A stretch of 64,000 bases of DNA, from NCBI GenBank assembly GCA_033977485.1, contig CM066998.1:56386274-56450273 (forward strand), in the 5' to 3' direction. Positions 34,641-57,051 of this stretch are shown one piece after another; the stretch's first letter is position 1, and every line of letters starts with the position of its first letter. The translations under genes were made by a program, and so were the position numbers. The notes below the pieces were generated by a model. That model saw nothing but the letters and a program-made list of their open reading frames with translations. It made no database searches and had not been told where the DNA came from. The stretch is from Hydrangea macrophylla (lineage: Eukaryota > Streptophyta > Magnoliopsida > Cornales > Hydrangeaceae).

Positions 34641-34734
34641 GCAAATGGAGAGAAGTATCATTTTTTGTGTTTCTTGATTTATATCAATGAAAATCTATAA
34701 CAAGAGATAAAGTGCAGCAGGAGGGGTCATGAGA

Positions 34735-35140
34735 TCTCCTTCCGGCTGACGCAGGATATAAAGTCCAATCGGGTGGAGCTCGAAGGTCTCCTTCCGACTG
34801 GCGCAGGATATAGCAGTTTGATAAAGTTCAGCCAGGTGGGTCATTAGATCTCCTTCTGGCTGACGCAGGATATAAAGTCCAAATCGGGTGGAGTTCGAGG
34901 CCTCCTTCCGACTGGCGCAAGATATAACAGTTTGATAAAGTTCAGCCAGGTGGGTCATTAAATCTCCTTCTGGCTGACGCAGGATATAAAGTCCAAATCG
35001 GGTGGAGTTCGAGGCCTCCTTCCGACTGGCGCAAGATATAACAGTTTGATAAAGTTCAGCCAGGTGGGTCATTAGATCTCCTTCTGGCTGACGCAGGATA
35101 TAAAGTCCAAATCGGGTGGAGTTCGAGGCCTCCTTTCGAC
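34735..35140 (+). repeat. 114-bp tandem repeat
   Basis: GCCAGGTGGG marks recur at 34831, 34945 and 35059, with partial units on both sides. Because 114 is divisible by three, an antisense frame of 125 codons survives by chance. Confidence 0.8.
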
Positions 35141-35151
35141 TGGCAAGAGAA

Positions 35152-35270
35152 GGCGGAATATCCGACCAGTGGATTTATAGGGAGCCCACACCACTAAAGC
35201 ATATAAGTAAATGAAAGAAAAGGAAAAGGCGGAATATCCGACCAGTGGATTTATAGGGAGCCCCAGACCA
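35152..35270 (+). repeat. Short direct duplication GGCGGAATATCCGACCAGTG
   Basis: Two copies of a block of about 38 bases lie near 35152 and 35229, within the large solo LTR. The 20-base start is given in the call. Confidence 0.7.
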
Positions 35271-35735
35271 CTAAGTGTAAGAGTTTGAGGGAGTTACCTG
35301 TGCAGAAGGGGCTATTGAAGCCGAGTCGGTGTGTTGTTGAGAAAGAATGGAAGAATTCGGAAAAACATAGCAGAAATAATCCAAGAATACCCAAGTCGTA
35401 CTTCGACGCGAAATCGACTTGAATGGACTTCATAGTTGGGTCCGGAAGGGCCGGAAGAGTCAAAGTAGCCATAAGGAAGACCAGACTGGGTCCAGGCTGA
35501 GTTGAGCGGGACCCGCAGGGGTTAGAACTGGCCGGTATAGCCTGAAATAGGCATATAATTTGCCAAAACAGTCCTCAAGAGTTGGATTCGACCAATTCTG
35601 AGGTCACCGGTGCGTCCGGAACGGCCAAATTAGCTAGGAACAAGTGTCCGTTCGTCGAAATCTGGACCCAGAGTAGAGAAAACTGGAAAAAACCAAAAGT
35701 GGGCCCCCCCCCCCAGATGCCACGTCAGCATGCCA

Positions 35736-36138
35736 CGTGTCAGTCAACGACACATGGCGCGTTCTGGTTGGCTGGTCAAAACTGACCAGGCGCTGAGTGG
35801 AGTGCTGACTGGGCAGCAAGGTGACGCGTGGCAGTCTCTGACTGGCTAGTCAACATCCTGACGTGGCAGTCTATACCACGTGTCAAACTATGATTGGTTG
35901 ACAGGTGCTGACGCAGCAATGACATGGCAGCCACACGTGGCATCACATGCCATGTGGCAGTCTATGATTGGTCAACCATTTTTTACCTGGTGCTGACGTG
36001 GCAGTACACTTGGCAGCACACGTGGCAGCATGTGACACGTGTCAGATGCTGATTGGTCTTTAATGCTGACTCAGCAATGATGTGGCAGTGACACGTGGCA
36101 GCTGACTGGACTACTGACGCAGCAGTCGTTGCCACGTG
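35736..36138. promoter_or_regulatory. Cluster of seven G-boxes (CACGTG)
   Basis: CACGTG occurs at 35736, 35877, 35934, 36019, 36036, 36092 and 36133, mostly within CACGTGGC or CACGTGTC, the ABRE/G-box core bound by plant bZIP and bHLH factors. They lie in a degenerate repeat with TGCTGACG and TGATTGG words. A regulatory role in the LTR is inference. Confidence 0.55.
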
Positions 36139-37774
36139 GCAGCTTTTGATTGGAGGGTCAAACGCTGAGTCAGTGCTGACTCAACGCTGACTGTTACCTG
36201 CGCGTGGGCGGCGGAACGGAGCCTTGGTGGCGCGTGTAGCGCGTGCGGCCAATTTCGATGAGTTTTGGAGGTCCAGCCACCGGGAATTAGATCGTCTGGC
36301 CTAGACGATTAGGCTGGTGGTGGTGGTTTCCATCGGGGGTTGCCGGAAAGTCTGCCGGAGCAGCTTTTTGCAGCGGCGGCGCGTGGTTTGTTTGGGAGGC
36401 GCGTGGGGCCTCTGTGGAGGTGGTATTGTAGCGGGACCGGCGGCGTTGGCTCCGTTTTAGCGAGGGGGACTCACTGGATGGGGAGGTGAGATTCAGAGAG
36501 CCAGTTTAGGCTCTGTTTGGTTGTGTTTTCAGAAACTGGGCAGTGGCTAAGGCTCTGTTTGGTTTAGGCTCAGATTCTGGGAGTTTTGTGGGGTTTCGTG
36601 AGTTGGGGTTGTGCAGGGGGTTGGGTAATGAGTTGGTGGCCATGGGTTTTATGTGGTGGAGGCCATGGTGGTGTAGTGGTGGTGATATGGGTATGTTTGG
36701 TGGATAACCAAACAAAGCCTGGGAGGTTTTTTTTTCAAAAACCAAACAAGGCCTTGATGGAGGCTGCCTTCTCTTTTTTAAGTTTGTGGGGAAAGCTTTC
36801 TATTTATAGAAATTTTCTCAAAACCCTACATGGGTTTTAATCCCATGTAGGCGGAACGCGTGGTCGTAGGTTCCAACTTTCAATCGGGACCTTTGATCGA
36901 TTCCGAGCTTTGTTCCTTGATATTTTTCAATTCGAGCGTCCGATTCAGATGATTCGAAAAGATATGGGCTCGGTTTAACGTCCTCCTCAAATCCGTATGG
37001 TTGGATCGGTATTCGTTTAAAACCCGGAATCGACTCCGTTTTCTTCAGACCATCGAAGTCCGATCTGGGCCGTCTAAACTCCGACTGTCGATATCTTTTG
37101 ATCCAACCGTCCGATCTTCCTAATTCAAGATGATTTGAATTCGTATTGACGTTCTCCTTGAATTGGTACGGTTCAATTGAGAATCTCTGATTTAGAAATG
37201 ACCGTTTTTGCCCTTGTCTTTCCCAATTGAGTCTCAAAACTTCGTTTGGACGTCGTTTCTTCTCTGATTGTCCGATTGAACTGATTCAAGTCGCCAAACC
37301 TCTATTTTTCTTCGTATTTCAATTATTCATGTCTAGTCGGACTTTCAGCATTTTCTGGATTGATGATCGTGTCCCTTTTCCTTGATTTCGATAAACCAGA
37401 AACTTCGATCAGAGCCCGATTCTCCGTCATTATCAAAAGGTGATGATTTGAAGTCCTATGGGTTGGAATTGATCCCTGCTTTGCTTTGATGTAATCGAAT
37501 TCAACCTTCGGTCGTCCCAGACTTGATTTCGGTCTTGAATTTTGTGCCGAACTTCGATTCTGGTTGAAAACGTCATCGATTATCGTAACCGACGATCCTA
37601 GATTCTGGAACTCCTGATCGATGAGCTATGGGCTCTGCATTGACTTCGATTTGACCTCTGGGATCCCTGTTTGGATTCTGGAGATCTTTTCTCGATTTAT
37701 GTGCCTGGTAGGCCCCTTGTGACAGTTATTTCTTTTTTTTTTTTAACAGGTCAAAATGGGGTGTCTACAACTCG

Positions 37775-39827
37775 TTGATCTCCGACTGTAGTCTCAAGCA
37801 ACAAGCGATTTCTTCTTTCCAGTGTTAGAATTCTACACAACCATACGTTCAAGGAATACAATACTCACCTTGTAACCAAGAATATTCCAACTCTGTTCCC
37901 AAGAAATAAATTGATGCTCCTTATAACCCATCAACCCAATCATGTATTCGCAACAAACAGTATTTAGAATAATACGTAGAATATCACAAGTTACTTTCAG
38001 ACCATTTTTCTCACCAAGGTCATTAGGAATTCATTTAAAATTTTAATATTCCAATTTAAAATCAAAGTAAAGGTAGTGTACTCAGCTGAGCTTCGAGCCC
38101 AATAGTACTCATTTAAAATCTCTTTCCATAGAATAAAAACATTTACACAACTATCTTGAAATATTTTCCATTATTAACTTCTTTAAACAACAATTAAAAT
38201 GCCTACATTTGATTAAAATTCTTTTCACTAGTTTTCCTCTTCTACTCAGCTTGGGTCAAATCCAACAACTTCCATTTATCAAAATATATATACATTTTTA
38301 AACACTTCCTGATTCACAATAAATCAGTTTTTTTTTCCACAAAAGATAATTTCAAAATATTTTCTACTCATTTAAACATATATAAACTCATTTAACGTCA
38401 TTCAAATATCCCATAAATTCCTAATACATTATTAGTAACTAAATCCAAAGTCTGAAAGTTTCTAGTGATATATTAGGATATTTGACAATTGCTACAGTGC
38501 AGTGCAATAGTCAAATCTCGATTATTTACATATAAAGTACAAAGAAATAATAATAATACAATTACCTAATTCACCCGGTGGTGGAACGAATCTTGCAGTG
38601 GTTTGGATATCAAAGAGATTACTACTTACTAAACTGGTAAACCCATTTTCAAATTCAAATCTCTGGTAGAAAATTCTGATACCCCGTGTAGCCAATTAAC
38701 CCAATTAGTTATTCATGCAACACAACTAGTTAGTCTTGATCTCAATCAACTATATCCTTAAGCAGAAGAGAATAATTTATAACCGTAATGACACTCAATC
38801 GATAGAACCACAATGGAAAAGTCTGTTACTTTTAGTTGACCCCAAATCTACTAATTATACTGACACGTTGGAGAGCCAATCATTACTCGATAATAAGGGA
38901 GGCATCCCGATAATAAAAATAAATTAATTTATGTTGAGATATTTCTCAACAACCCAATATAACCCAAATAGAGTTGAGATATTCCTCAACAACCCAATGT
39001 AACCCAAATAGAGTTGAGAGATTCCTCAACCCAAGATAACTCAAACAACTGGATAAATCCCAAAATATCTCATCACCTCGACAACTCAGTATTTCACCCT
39101 CCATCCCAAGAGAATATATAAATAGCTCAATGAATAATCCCAAAAATCATTCTGAATAAGTGAAGAAATAAGAGATAATAATAATAATACCATATCTGCT
39201 CATGAGGCCCATATAAATCATAAGAAATTTAGAATTCCCCAAACTATAATATTTGAATACTAGAAGACCCACCGTAAATAAAGAAATCCATATATCCATT
39301 TTCTTGATAGAGAATCAAAAATAATCTTCACAAGTAAAAATACCCGATAATATTCGGAAAGAAATTCATACCCACAATCATAACTTAATACTCAATAACC
39401 CTTTTATCAAATCAATACCCTTGATAAAATAATACCAATCAAATCATTTCAGGATGACCAATTCAACCCTTGATTTCTGAACCCAAATTTCACAAATATT
39501 CCCAACATCGGATTTTTCTTACTGAATTTACAATTCCCCCCAACTCAATCAATTCAACGTACATATGAGAATACATTTCCCTTTATACTCCATTTTATCA
39601 CAATGAAGCTTTCCAACCGTCTCTCCACATATTACAATATGTAGAATGCATGCAACATAATATGTATGTTCAATAACATTTAAATCACGTGCAGTAAACA
39701 TATATGTCTCTACATGTAGCTACGTGTCATGATTATACATGCATTTTTTTATTTTTATATATATATATATATATTTTTTTTTTTTACGCGTCATATTCGT
39801 ATTTCGTCCCAAATGCTCTAACCTATT
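37775..39827 (-). pseudogene. E1 decayed gag and leader region
   Basis: Lies between the solo LTR and the E1 primer site, where gag should be on the minus strand. Only stops and AT-rich sequence are seen, and no gag motif was recognised. A three-unit tandem repeat lies at 38933-39032. Confidence 0.45.
38933..39032. repeat. Short tandem repeat of about 43 bp containing GTTGAGATATTYCTCAAC
   Basis: About two and a half units. Each holds a small inverted repeat GTTGAGA/TCTCAAC separated by TAT or similar. The unit also has AACCCAATRTAACCC. Confidence 0.7.
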
Positions 39828-39840
39828 GCTCTGATACCAA
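39828..39840 (-). other. E1 primer-binding site
   Basis: On the minus strand TTGGTATCAGAGC, four bases from the LTR start at 39845. It is identical to the E2 site and fixes E1's orientation. Confidence 0.88.
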
Positions 39841-39844
39841 AATT

Positions 39845-40747
39845 TGTCACACCCCAACCCGCCCCCGCGGATTAGGACAAGTGTAACAAAGCCAAGGACC
39901 AAACAATTATTTTTAATGTTCCAAAGATGAACATTTTGACTGAAATACCAGGGGTAAAATATCATTTAATCAATTAAATTAATAAAAAGGAATAAAATAA
40001 AGTTTTAAAACCGTCAAATGGTCCTTGGGCAAAGTTTCCCCTATTACAGCACCATTCACCCTGTTTTCATAAACTAAAACATTTTTAACTCCTGCTACAC
40101 TCATTTATTTAAATATTCCAAAATACATCAAAATTCAACTAAATACATAGATATTACAAGCTCATTCTAACATTTATTTCTAAACATATTTAAAAGTATA
40201 AACTTTAAGTTTATTTCAACCTTATTCAAATCCTCACATATAAACATATAAGCAAGCTAGACCCAGCCCCGTAGTTTCGATCATTTCTCACTTTGATGTT
40301 CATCTGAACCTGCGTGGTCATTAGCCACAAAAAATCGAATAAGCTTTCGCTTAGTGAGTACGTTGTGCTAATCATGCAATTGGAGTACTTAATGAATCAT
40401 AACACCAATTAAACATCACAACAATAAATGGTCGCAGGCATGTCAAGTAATCAATCACCATCATTCTGGACCCCTGATTCTGGGCCAATCTCACTTTTTC
40501 CGTCGCATATAGCGAAATCACTCTCATTCACTCGTGACCGTAGTCAATTCGCTGGTGGTCGTCACCACCGTCCCCTTTTCTCTGAGGACTTCAACATCTC
40601 TCTGTCCCTTATATATGAGCTAACTAATGGTGATTATCACTTGAGACCCTTTGACCCAAATAAGCATATAAGCAGCTCAACATGTCAACATGGCAATTTT
40701 AACATTTTAGACATATTAAATACAAACTAATCACATGCTTTACTATT
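39845..40747 (-). mobile_element. E1 5' LTR, truncated
   Basis: Colinear with 19972-20874 without visible indels at the checked marks (offset 19873). Homology stops after TACTATT at about 40747, where unrelated sequence begins, so more than 1 kb of the LTR is missing. Confidence 0.85.
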
Positions 40748-41708
40748 AAACAACCTGGTTTTTACTCTGAAAGATTTCCAGCTGTGACGGATACTACTCC
40801 GACAGTGAAAAAGGCTTATAATTCTAATGAATTAACCATGTCAATGATACAAGGTAGATAGAAGTATGGTCCCCAACTTTGTAGAATATATATGTACATA
40901 TATTTATATTCTTTTTTGGTCGCAAAGGCTATATATATCTGTAATTTGATTTTTGTTCTGCCTACTTTTCAAATGCATAGACTTGGCAAAATTTTATTAT
41001 TACTATTACTTTTAAGTGTACAACAGTTAGCAAAGAAGTATTTCATTACTTTTATGCTCCATTTAGTACGTACAGAGGTGACATTTTTTTTCCCTCAAAG
41101 CATATGTACCAATTTTGATATATTTAATACATATATAGCGAGAGAAAACAACAAAAGGAGGAATATAGATGAAGATAGAAGCATTATTGAGTGAGATTAA
41201 TTTGTTATAGTAGTTGAGAAGTTTCTTGCAATAACATTACCCTTTATAATTTTGTCTTGTTGGGGAGCAACTATGTACAAAGACGGGAGCAACTCATCAC
41301 AATATTAGGAGCATATTCACAAAATTTTGTACAAGTTTACAATGTGTAAACATAAAGTAGACTGAAATATAAATAAATTTTTCAAAAGTTGATGGTTTTT
41401 TTTTTTTTTTTTTTTTTTTTTTGTTAATGACTTTTTAATTATTGTTAATATTTTTCCAAATTTAAAAAAGTAGTAGACCGACTATTAAATTTGCCACATA
41501 TAAAGATGTCTGAAATCTAATTATCTCAAGATATTATAGTTAAAAAAAAAAAAAAAAAAAACAAAGGGAAGGCATTAGTGGTGGTGATCCAGCACCCAAT
41601 TTGGCCTTCTTTCTCCCCCTCACAACTCCTCTCTACTACACCTTCCCTCCAAAACTCCTCTCACCATTACTTCTTTTTGTTTGGCCATGACTGAGCGGTT
41701 AACGGTTA
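40748..41708. other. AT-rich intergenic sequence
   Basis: No gene recognised. A T run at 41397-41422 and an A run at 41541-41562 are present. Small frames such as 40892-41194 show no domain. Confidence 0.5.
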
Positions 41709-41835
41709 GGGTAATGCTAGGGGCACTAACAACATCCACTAATAAGCACTAACACTCTATCTCAGTGTCACTAGAAGAGAAATAGAATATGTTAGTAAAT
41801 GTTAGTGGATGTTGTTAGTGTCCCAAATATTACTC
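41709..41835. mobile_element. MULE-type MITE (127 bp)
   Basis: Terminal inverted repeats GGGTAATGCTAGGGGCAC and its near-complement GTCCCAAATATTACTC, with CACTAACAACATCCACTAA inside. Flanked by a 9-bp duplication with one mismatch (TAACGGTTA / TAATGGTTA). Nine-base duplication and G-starting termini point to the Mutator superfamily. Confidence 0.8.
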
Positions 41836-42061
41836 TAATGGTTATGCTTTACCGGATAGATGGTCGTGGTTTGGAGCCTGGATCTCTACATATGCTATAT
41901 TGCTTTTTTATTTATGCACACGTGTGTTTGTATGGAAATGTATACATGGAATCAAGGGACATAGAGAAGACAATATGGGAGGGAGAGAATACAAATTTCC
42001 AAAAGCATTTACCTAATAAAGGTAGGATTGTCATTTAAAAAAAAGTTAACCAAAGAATTAA

Positions 42062-42178
42062 CAACAATGCTAGTGTACACCCTTACACACCTAAAAGACA
42101 CCTAGAGGTCCACCTCAGGGTATGGAGAAGGGTGTGGATGTCTTTTGGGTGTGTAAGGGTGTGCCCCAAATATTACTC
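42062..42178. mobile_element. MULE-type MITE (117 bp)
   Basis: Inverted repeat TACACCCTTACACACC / GGTGTGTAAGGGTGTG. The right end CCCAAATATTACTC is shared with the MITE at 41709. Perfect 9-bp duplication AAGAATTAA at 42053-42061 and 42179-42187. Confidence 0.82.
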
Positions 42179-42187
42179 AAGAATTAA

Positions 42188-43037
42188 TAGTCAATAGAGC
42201 TTTGACTAACAAAGGGGAGATAATAAGTGCTAACAATTACAAAAAGCAAGGGAGGTCAATGTTATTTTCGAAAACACAGGGTACGTCTTTGTAATTATCA
42301 GATACCTCAAGGGAGGTCATTGTAATTTGCCAAAAAAAAGAGCAGGTAAAATACATTTGAACTTTACAAGGATTTGCACTTGGATTCCTAATATTTCAAT
42401 TTAAGAAATTTGGTCCTCAAAACTTTTTAAAAATGTTGCAATGCTAACCTTTCGTCAACATCCATTCAAAAAATTGATAGAAAATGGTCACACGTGTGAG
42501 TAGTAGATGATCATTGTTCAATGACATTTGAGGTATTTCGTACGAGTAAATTGTACTTTCACCCCTTAACTTTTATCCGAATTGCAATTTGGGTCTCAAT
42601 GTTTGAATAATTGTCAGAAACTGCATAAGGGGATTTTTTGTGATTCGTTTGTTAGGAATTGTGTATGAGCAAAGGAAGAACGAAGTTGATGACGACGCAC
42701 AAACTTCTGTGAGAAATAAAAAAATTTCAGATGATTATGCAAATTTTGCTATTAGTTAGAGAACTTCAATAATGTGGAGTGCTAGAATTTTATGCTTATT
42801 GCATTTTGATATTGTATCTTAGCTTTCAAAAGAGCTTGAGAAAAATACATTTGGTCTATTTGGGTCATTGGTGCTAACACGCATAGACCAAAGTAAGTCC
42901 TCTCTGTCTCGAACAATGACCAATGATGCAAATTATTGGTTCAATAATTGATCCTGAAATAATTAGCACAACCAGTGAAATACCTCAAATGGCCTAGAAC
43001 AATGGTCATGTGCCCACTTTCTGTCTATTTTTTTTTA
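42188..43037. other. Intergenic sequence, possible old MITE remnants
   Basis: Repeated words CAAGGGAGGTCA at about 42250 and 42310, and stretches typical of low-copy non-autonomous DNA elements, without a pair of termini that could be fixed. No gene. Confidence 0.35.
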
Positions 43038-43210
43038 GGGTATTTCTTGGGACACAACTTTCGTACCACTTTCACACAACCTCTTAAAAGATGTGTCTAT
43101 CTCTCTTCTGTGTCACTATGGGGTATAGTGACATCACAAGAGAGAGATAAACACATCTTTTAAGAAAGTTGTGTCAAAGTTGTATGAAAGTTGTGTTCCA
43201 AGAATTACTC
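43038..43210. mobile_element. MULE-type MITE (173 bp), GGGACACAAC family
   Basis: Long inverted repeats run from GGGTATTTCTTGGGACACAAC at the left to GTTGTGTTCCAAGAATTACTC at the right, with AAAAGATGTGTCTATCTC inside. Related copies lie at 57605 and 62811. The flanks are T-rich and share 8 of 9 bases. Confidence 0.8.
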
Positions 43211-44408
43211 ATTTTTTTAACAGGTACTAATGGAAAGTTGACACCGCAAGGTGTTGAAAAGTTTAAAGATCAAATTCATGAATTGAAACATTAATGAGCG
43301 AAGTACTAATCATTATAAAATTCAGAGGAGTGAAATGTTTAACTTGAAACATTAAAGAGCAAGGAGTTTGGGATTTCTTACTTCCATGCACCAATTAAAG
43401 GATAAGGGATCAGAAGTTTTTTTCTGCAAGTTGTGGATCGAAAATTCGAAATTTTGAAAAAATATATATATATTTTTTTTACCACTTTTCCGATTTTAAT
43501 CCGACATTTTTATTTTTTCATTCTACTTTCTATTTTTTTAATTTATTTTTTAAGTTTTCAAATTTCAGGATTCGATAACCAATTTTACAGTTCCAACATA
43601 AAACAATTGGGATTAGTTTTGGTCATAAATCATAATCAGAATATCTAATCCAAACCAAAAACAAACAACCACTTTTGACATCATCATTACAACATCTATA
43701 CACCACAAACTATCTCACTTTTGAGCATACTCCTAAAACTTGGTAAAATAAACCTGTTTTCTTGTTTGTTGTTTTAATCCATTTTAAGTATGTAATTAAG
43801 CCGTTTGTGATGGGACTGCTTAACATTATAAACCATGCTGTTTAGCCCATGTTTGGCAACAATTTGGAGTGCATAAGTGATAATAGAATTCCAGAAGTTA
43901 AAACAATACTTCTTGGCAAACCAAATTATGTGATTCAATCGAAAAAAATGCAGCGTAAAATTGCTTATGGGCCAAAAGCAATTTATTTTTATTTATTTAT
44001 TAAAATTTTTTTTGCGATGTCACAGTGCTAGCAAAAGTAGTGTCAAACGGAATTTTAGATAACTAAAAATAATTTTTTTGTGATTGAATTACAGAAATGG
44101 ACTCTTAGATTGTTTATCAAAATTTCAAGAACTTGGAATGGGCATCGCAATAAAATAGAGTTTGAAAAGGTGTTAAGAGTTGAAATTTCCTGGCTGGACA
44201 TTTCCTGGATTTGAAAATTTCTTTGATATATATTCAATTGATATCCCTTTCCATGCTGAAAAACAGCTCATTTCATTTTCAAAGTTGTGTTCAAATTTTA
44301 TGATTGTCCTAATAAATTCTTTTTTTGTCTGTCCTCAATTGTCAACCACGAGTTTTGAAAATAAGTTGTTAACTTGTTTATTTTCCACCGTCTACTACTT
44401 GATACATT
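43211..44408. other. AT-rich intergenic sequence
   Basis: No gene or repeat array recognised. Small frames (for example 43433-43648) are low-complexity. Confidence 0.45.
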
Positions 44409-44655
44409 CTCCCTCCGATCCGTATTTAGAGTCCATCTTTGAGTACCCAACGTACTAAGGAACATAATAATAGCATCAAATTAAAGCATTTTCTTCCAAA
44501 ATTGCCCCAAATGAGAGACCGACCTTTCACCATAAGTAGTGGGGGTAAAAGTGGAGAAGTAGTGAAATTTTGCATTGACTTTTCAAAGATGGACATAATT
44601 TTAGGACATTCCAAAATTGAATACAAAACTCTAAATATGGGACGAAAAGGGTAGC
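44409..44655. mobile_element. Probable MITE upstream of the receptor kinase gene
   Basis: The left end CTCCCTCCGATCCGTATTTAG and the right end, read in reverse CTACCCTTTTCGTCCCATAT, both lead into TTTAGAGT and form imperfect inverted repeats typical of widespread plant MITEs. The target duplication is unclear (possibly CATT). It lies 200 bp upstream of the start codon. Confidence 0.5.
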
Positions 44656-44867
44656 ATTTTGCATTAGCGTTAAGAAATTATCTCATATGACCGCCACACT
44701 CTCTTGATTTTCATCGGATATGACCGTCACACTGACTTGATTTTCATCGGATTGTATTGAAATGATACCACTATTATTGAAGATAGTACCACATTTAGGA
44801 TGCAAAATTTGGAATCATAACATCACTCTTCTAAATAAAACAAGAACAATCACTGAACTAATAACAT

Positions 44868-55483
<10,616 letters not shown>

Positions 55484-55534
55484 AGGCCAAGGCTTGGGGC
55501 AAATTTGGTATTACATTGTTTGTTGTAATTTAAA

Positions 55535-56457
55535 GGTCTAATTGCATTTTACCCCTCGTACTATACACATGTTTTCAATTGGATACATAAACTTTTTTTT
55601 TTGCAATTGGGTACATGACCTTTCATCCCTTTTCCAATCAGATTAAATCGATGACGCCGTTAGTTTAAAACTAACGGAATTGCCCAGAATTGTTCTTTTT
55701 TTGCAATTGGGTACATGAACTTTCATCTTCTTTCCAATCAGATCCATTCGCTAACGGCGTGAGATTTTGTAGGATAGAATTACTCACGTGTCCTTCCCCC
55801 AAATTTTGACCATTTTTTATAAACTCCTTTACTACTTTTCGACATCAAAAGGAGAGAAAACCCCCTCGCTGGAACCAAAAAATGGCTAATTTGGAACCTC
55901 ATTTTTTGATTTTATTTGTCAAAACAGATAATTTTATCTGTCGACAGACAAATAATATTGAGTTAAACAAAATAAGGCTGCAACGTATATTTTTTTGTGA
56001 AATTTTGAAGCCCATTACGTTGATCTTGAACAAATATTTGAAATAAAAAAAAATCACCTCAAAAGGCCAAAAGATAAGAAAATTAGGATTGTTTAGCTCA
56101 ATATTATCTGTCTGTCAACATATAAATCATCCTTTTTGACAGATAAAGTGAAAAAAAGAGGTTCCGATTTAGCAATTTTGGGAGGAAGGGCACTTGGACA
56201 ATTCTGTCCAACAAAATCTCACGCCATTATCGAATGGATCTGTTTGGAAAGGGGATAAAAGTTCGTGTACCCAATTGCAAAAAAACGACAATTCTAGGCA
56301 ATTCCGTTAGTTAAAACTGACGGCGTCATCAATTGGATCTGATTGGAAAGGAGATGAAAGTTCATGTACCCAATTGTAAAAAAAAAAAAAAAAAAAAAAA
56401 TCATGTGCCCAATTGAAAACACATGTGTAGTACGAGGGGATAAAGTGCAATTAGGCC
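55535..56457. mobile_element. Long-inverted-repeat DNA element downstream of the receptor kinase (923 bp)
   Basis: Arms run from GGTCTAATTGCATTTTACCCC at the left to GGGGATAAAGTGCAATTAGGCC at the right and pair along most of the element. Nested blocks around GACGCCGTTAGTTT are duplicated in inverted form. Perfect 9-bp duplication TAATTTAAA at 55526-55534 and 56458-56466. Terminal words resemble the 464-bp element in intron 2, so the two are probably one non-autonomous MULE family. No coding frame. Confidence 0.88.
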
Positions 56458-56540
56458 TAATTTAAACTAGATAGATTACAGTTTTTTACCTTTTTCTGAT
56501 TATAGCTCTTGGATCTCAGAATAAGCTGTGAACCAATTTG

Positions 56541-57051
56541 CACTACACCAAAAATGCTAAATTAGTACTGTTTTAACATAGTCTGACCAAATCTGACATG
56601 CTTTTGTTCAGTGCCAATTATCGGGGATCCAATTTTTTTTTACACTGTTTGATTTTTGTCAAAGGCTACCTAATTTCAAAGATTTGACACCCTTTTTTGG
56701 CACTATTTTGTGCCACATGTCAATATTACTAGACAACACATGGCAACTTTTGTGCACGCCATGTATCACATGTCGGGTACATTAATTTGACATGCTTTTT
56801 ATACTGCTAAAAACAGTGCCATTTTTTATTAAGTTTAAAAATTATTTAATCTGGTACGGTTTTGGAACAGTGCCAGATTATTTTGTAAAGGATAAATAAA
56901 ATTTGACATCATCATAATAGCTCACCAATAGCAATAGCACATGTATCACACATAACACTTATAATCAGAACTACAAGTAACAATCAATATGTAACAAAGC
57001 TCCAATAGAAATAAAAATCATAGCAATTCAACTTTTAGTGCATATATGAAA
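56541..57051 (+). mobile_element. CACTA (En/Spm) transposon end, partner end not found
   Basis: Starts with CACTACACCAAAAATGC, the CACTA terminal signature, followed by subterminal direct and inverted short words around GTGCCA/GGCACT (56613, 56700, 56816, 56872). The right end was not located, so the limit given is arbitrary. Confidence 0.55.

Larger units (their letters stand above)
33212..37769 (+). mobile_element. Large solo LTR (4558 bp), orientation uncertain
   Basis: TG...CA ends (TGTCGCGCCCGCC ... GGGTGTCTACA) are flanked by a perfect 5-bp duplication ACTCG at 33207-33211 and 37770-37774. There is no primer site, polypurine tract or coding frame inside, so a solo LTR of a long-LTR gypsy lineage (Tat/Ogre type is an inference) is the simplest reading. 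A LARD-like element without direct long repeats is less likely. The first 70 bases are partly repeated at about 33341-33390. Inside are tandem repeats at 34190-35270 and a G-box cluster at 35736-36138. The orientation is taken from TG to CA and the internal layout. Confidence 0.85.
19972..40747 (-). mobile_element. Old Ty3/gypsy element E1 with nested insertions
   Basis: A minus-strand element. Its 3' LTR is 19972-21810 plus 30953-31163 (about 2050 bp after removing E2). Decayed internal sequence covers 31164-33206 and 37775-39827. The initiator tRNA-Met primer site is at 39828-39840, and a 5' LTR truncated to 903 bp lies at 39845-40747. The pol remnant is recognisable only at DNA level, for example around 31890-31990, which matches the RT region of E2 at 26505-26590 with many stops. 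E2 and a solo LTR inserted later. The 5' target duplication is lost with the truncated LTR; the left flank is TAACG. Confidence 0.8.

Noticed and set aside
34695..35072. 125-residue antisense frame with a 38-residue repeat
   Set aside because: The period of 114 bp is divisible by three, so one open unit opens all. It lies inside a solo LTR with no coding context.
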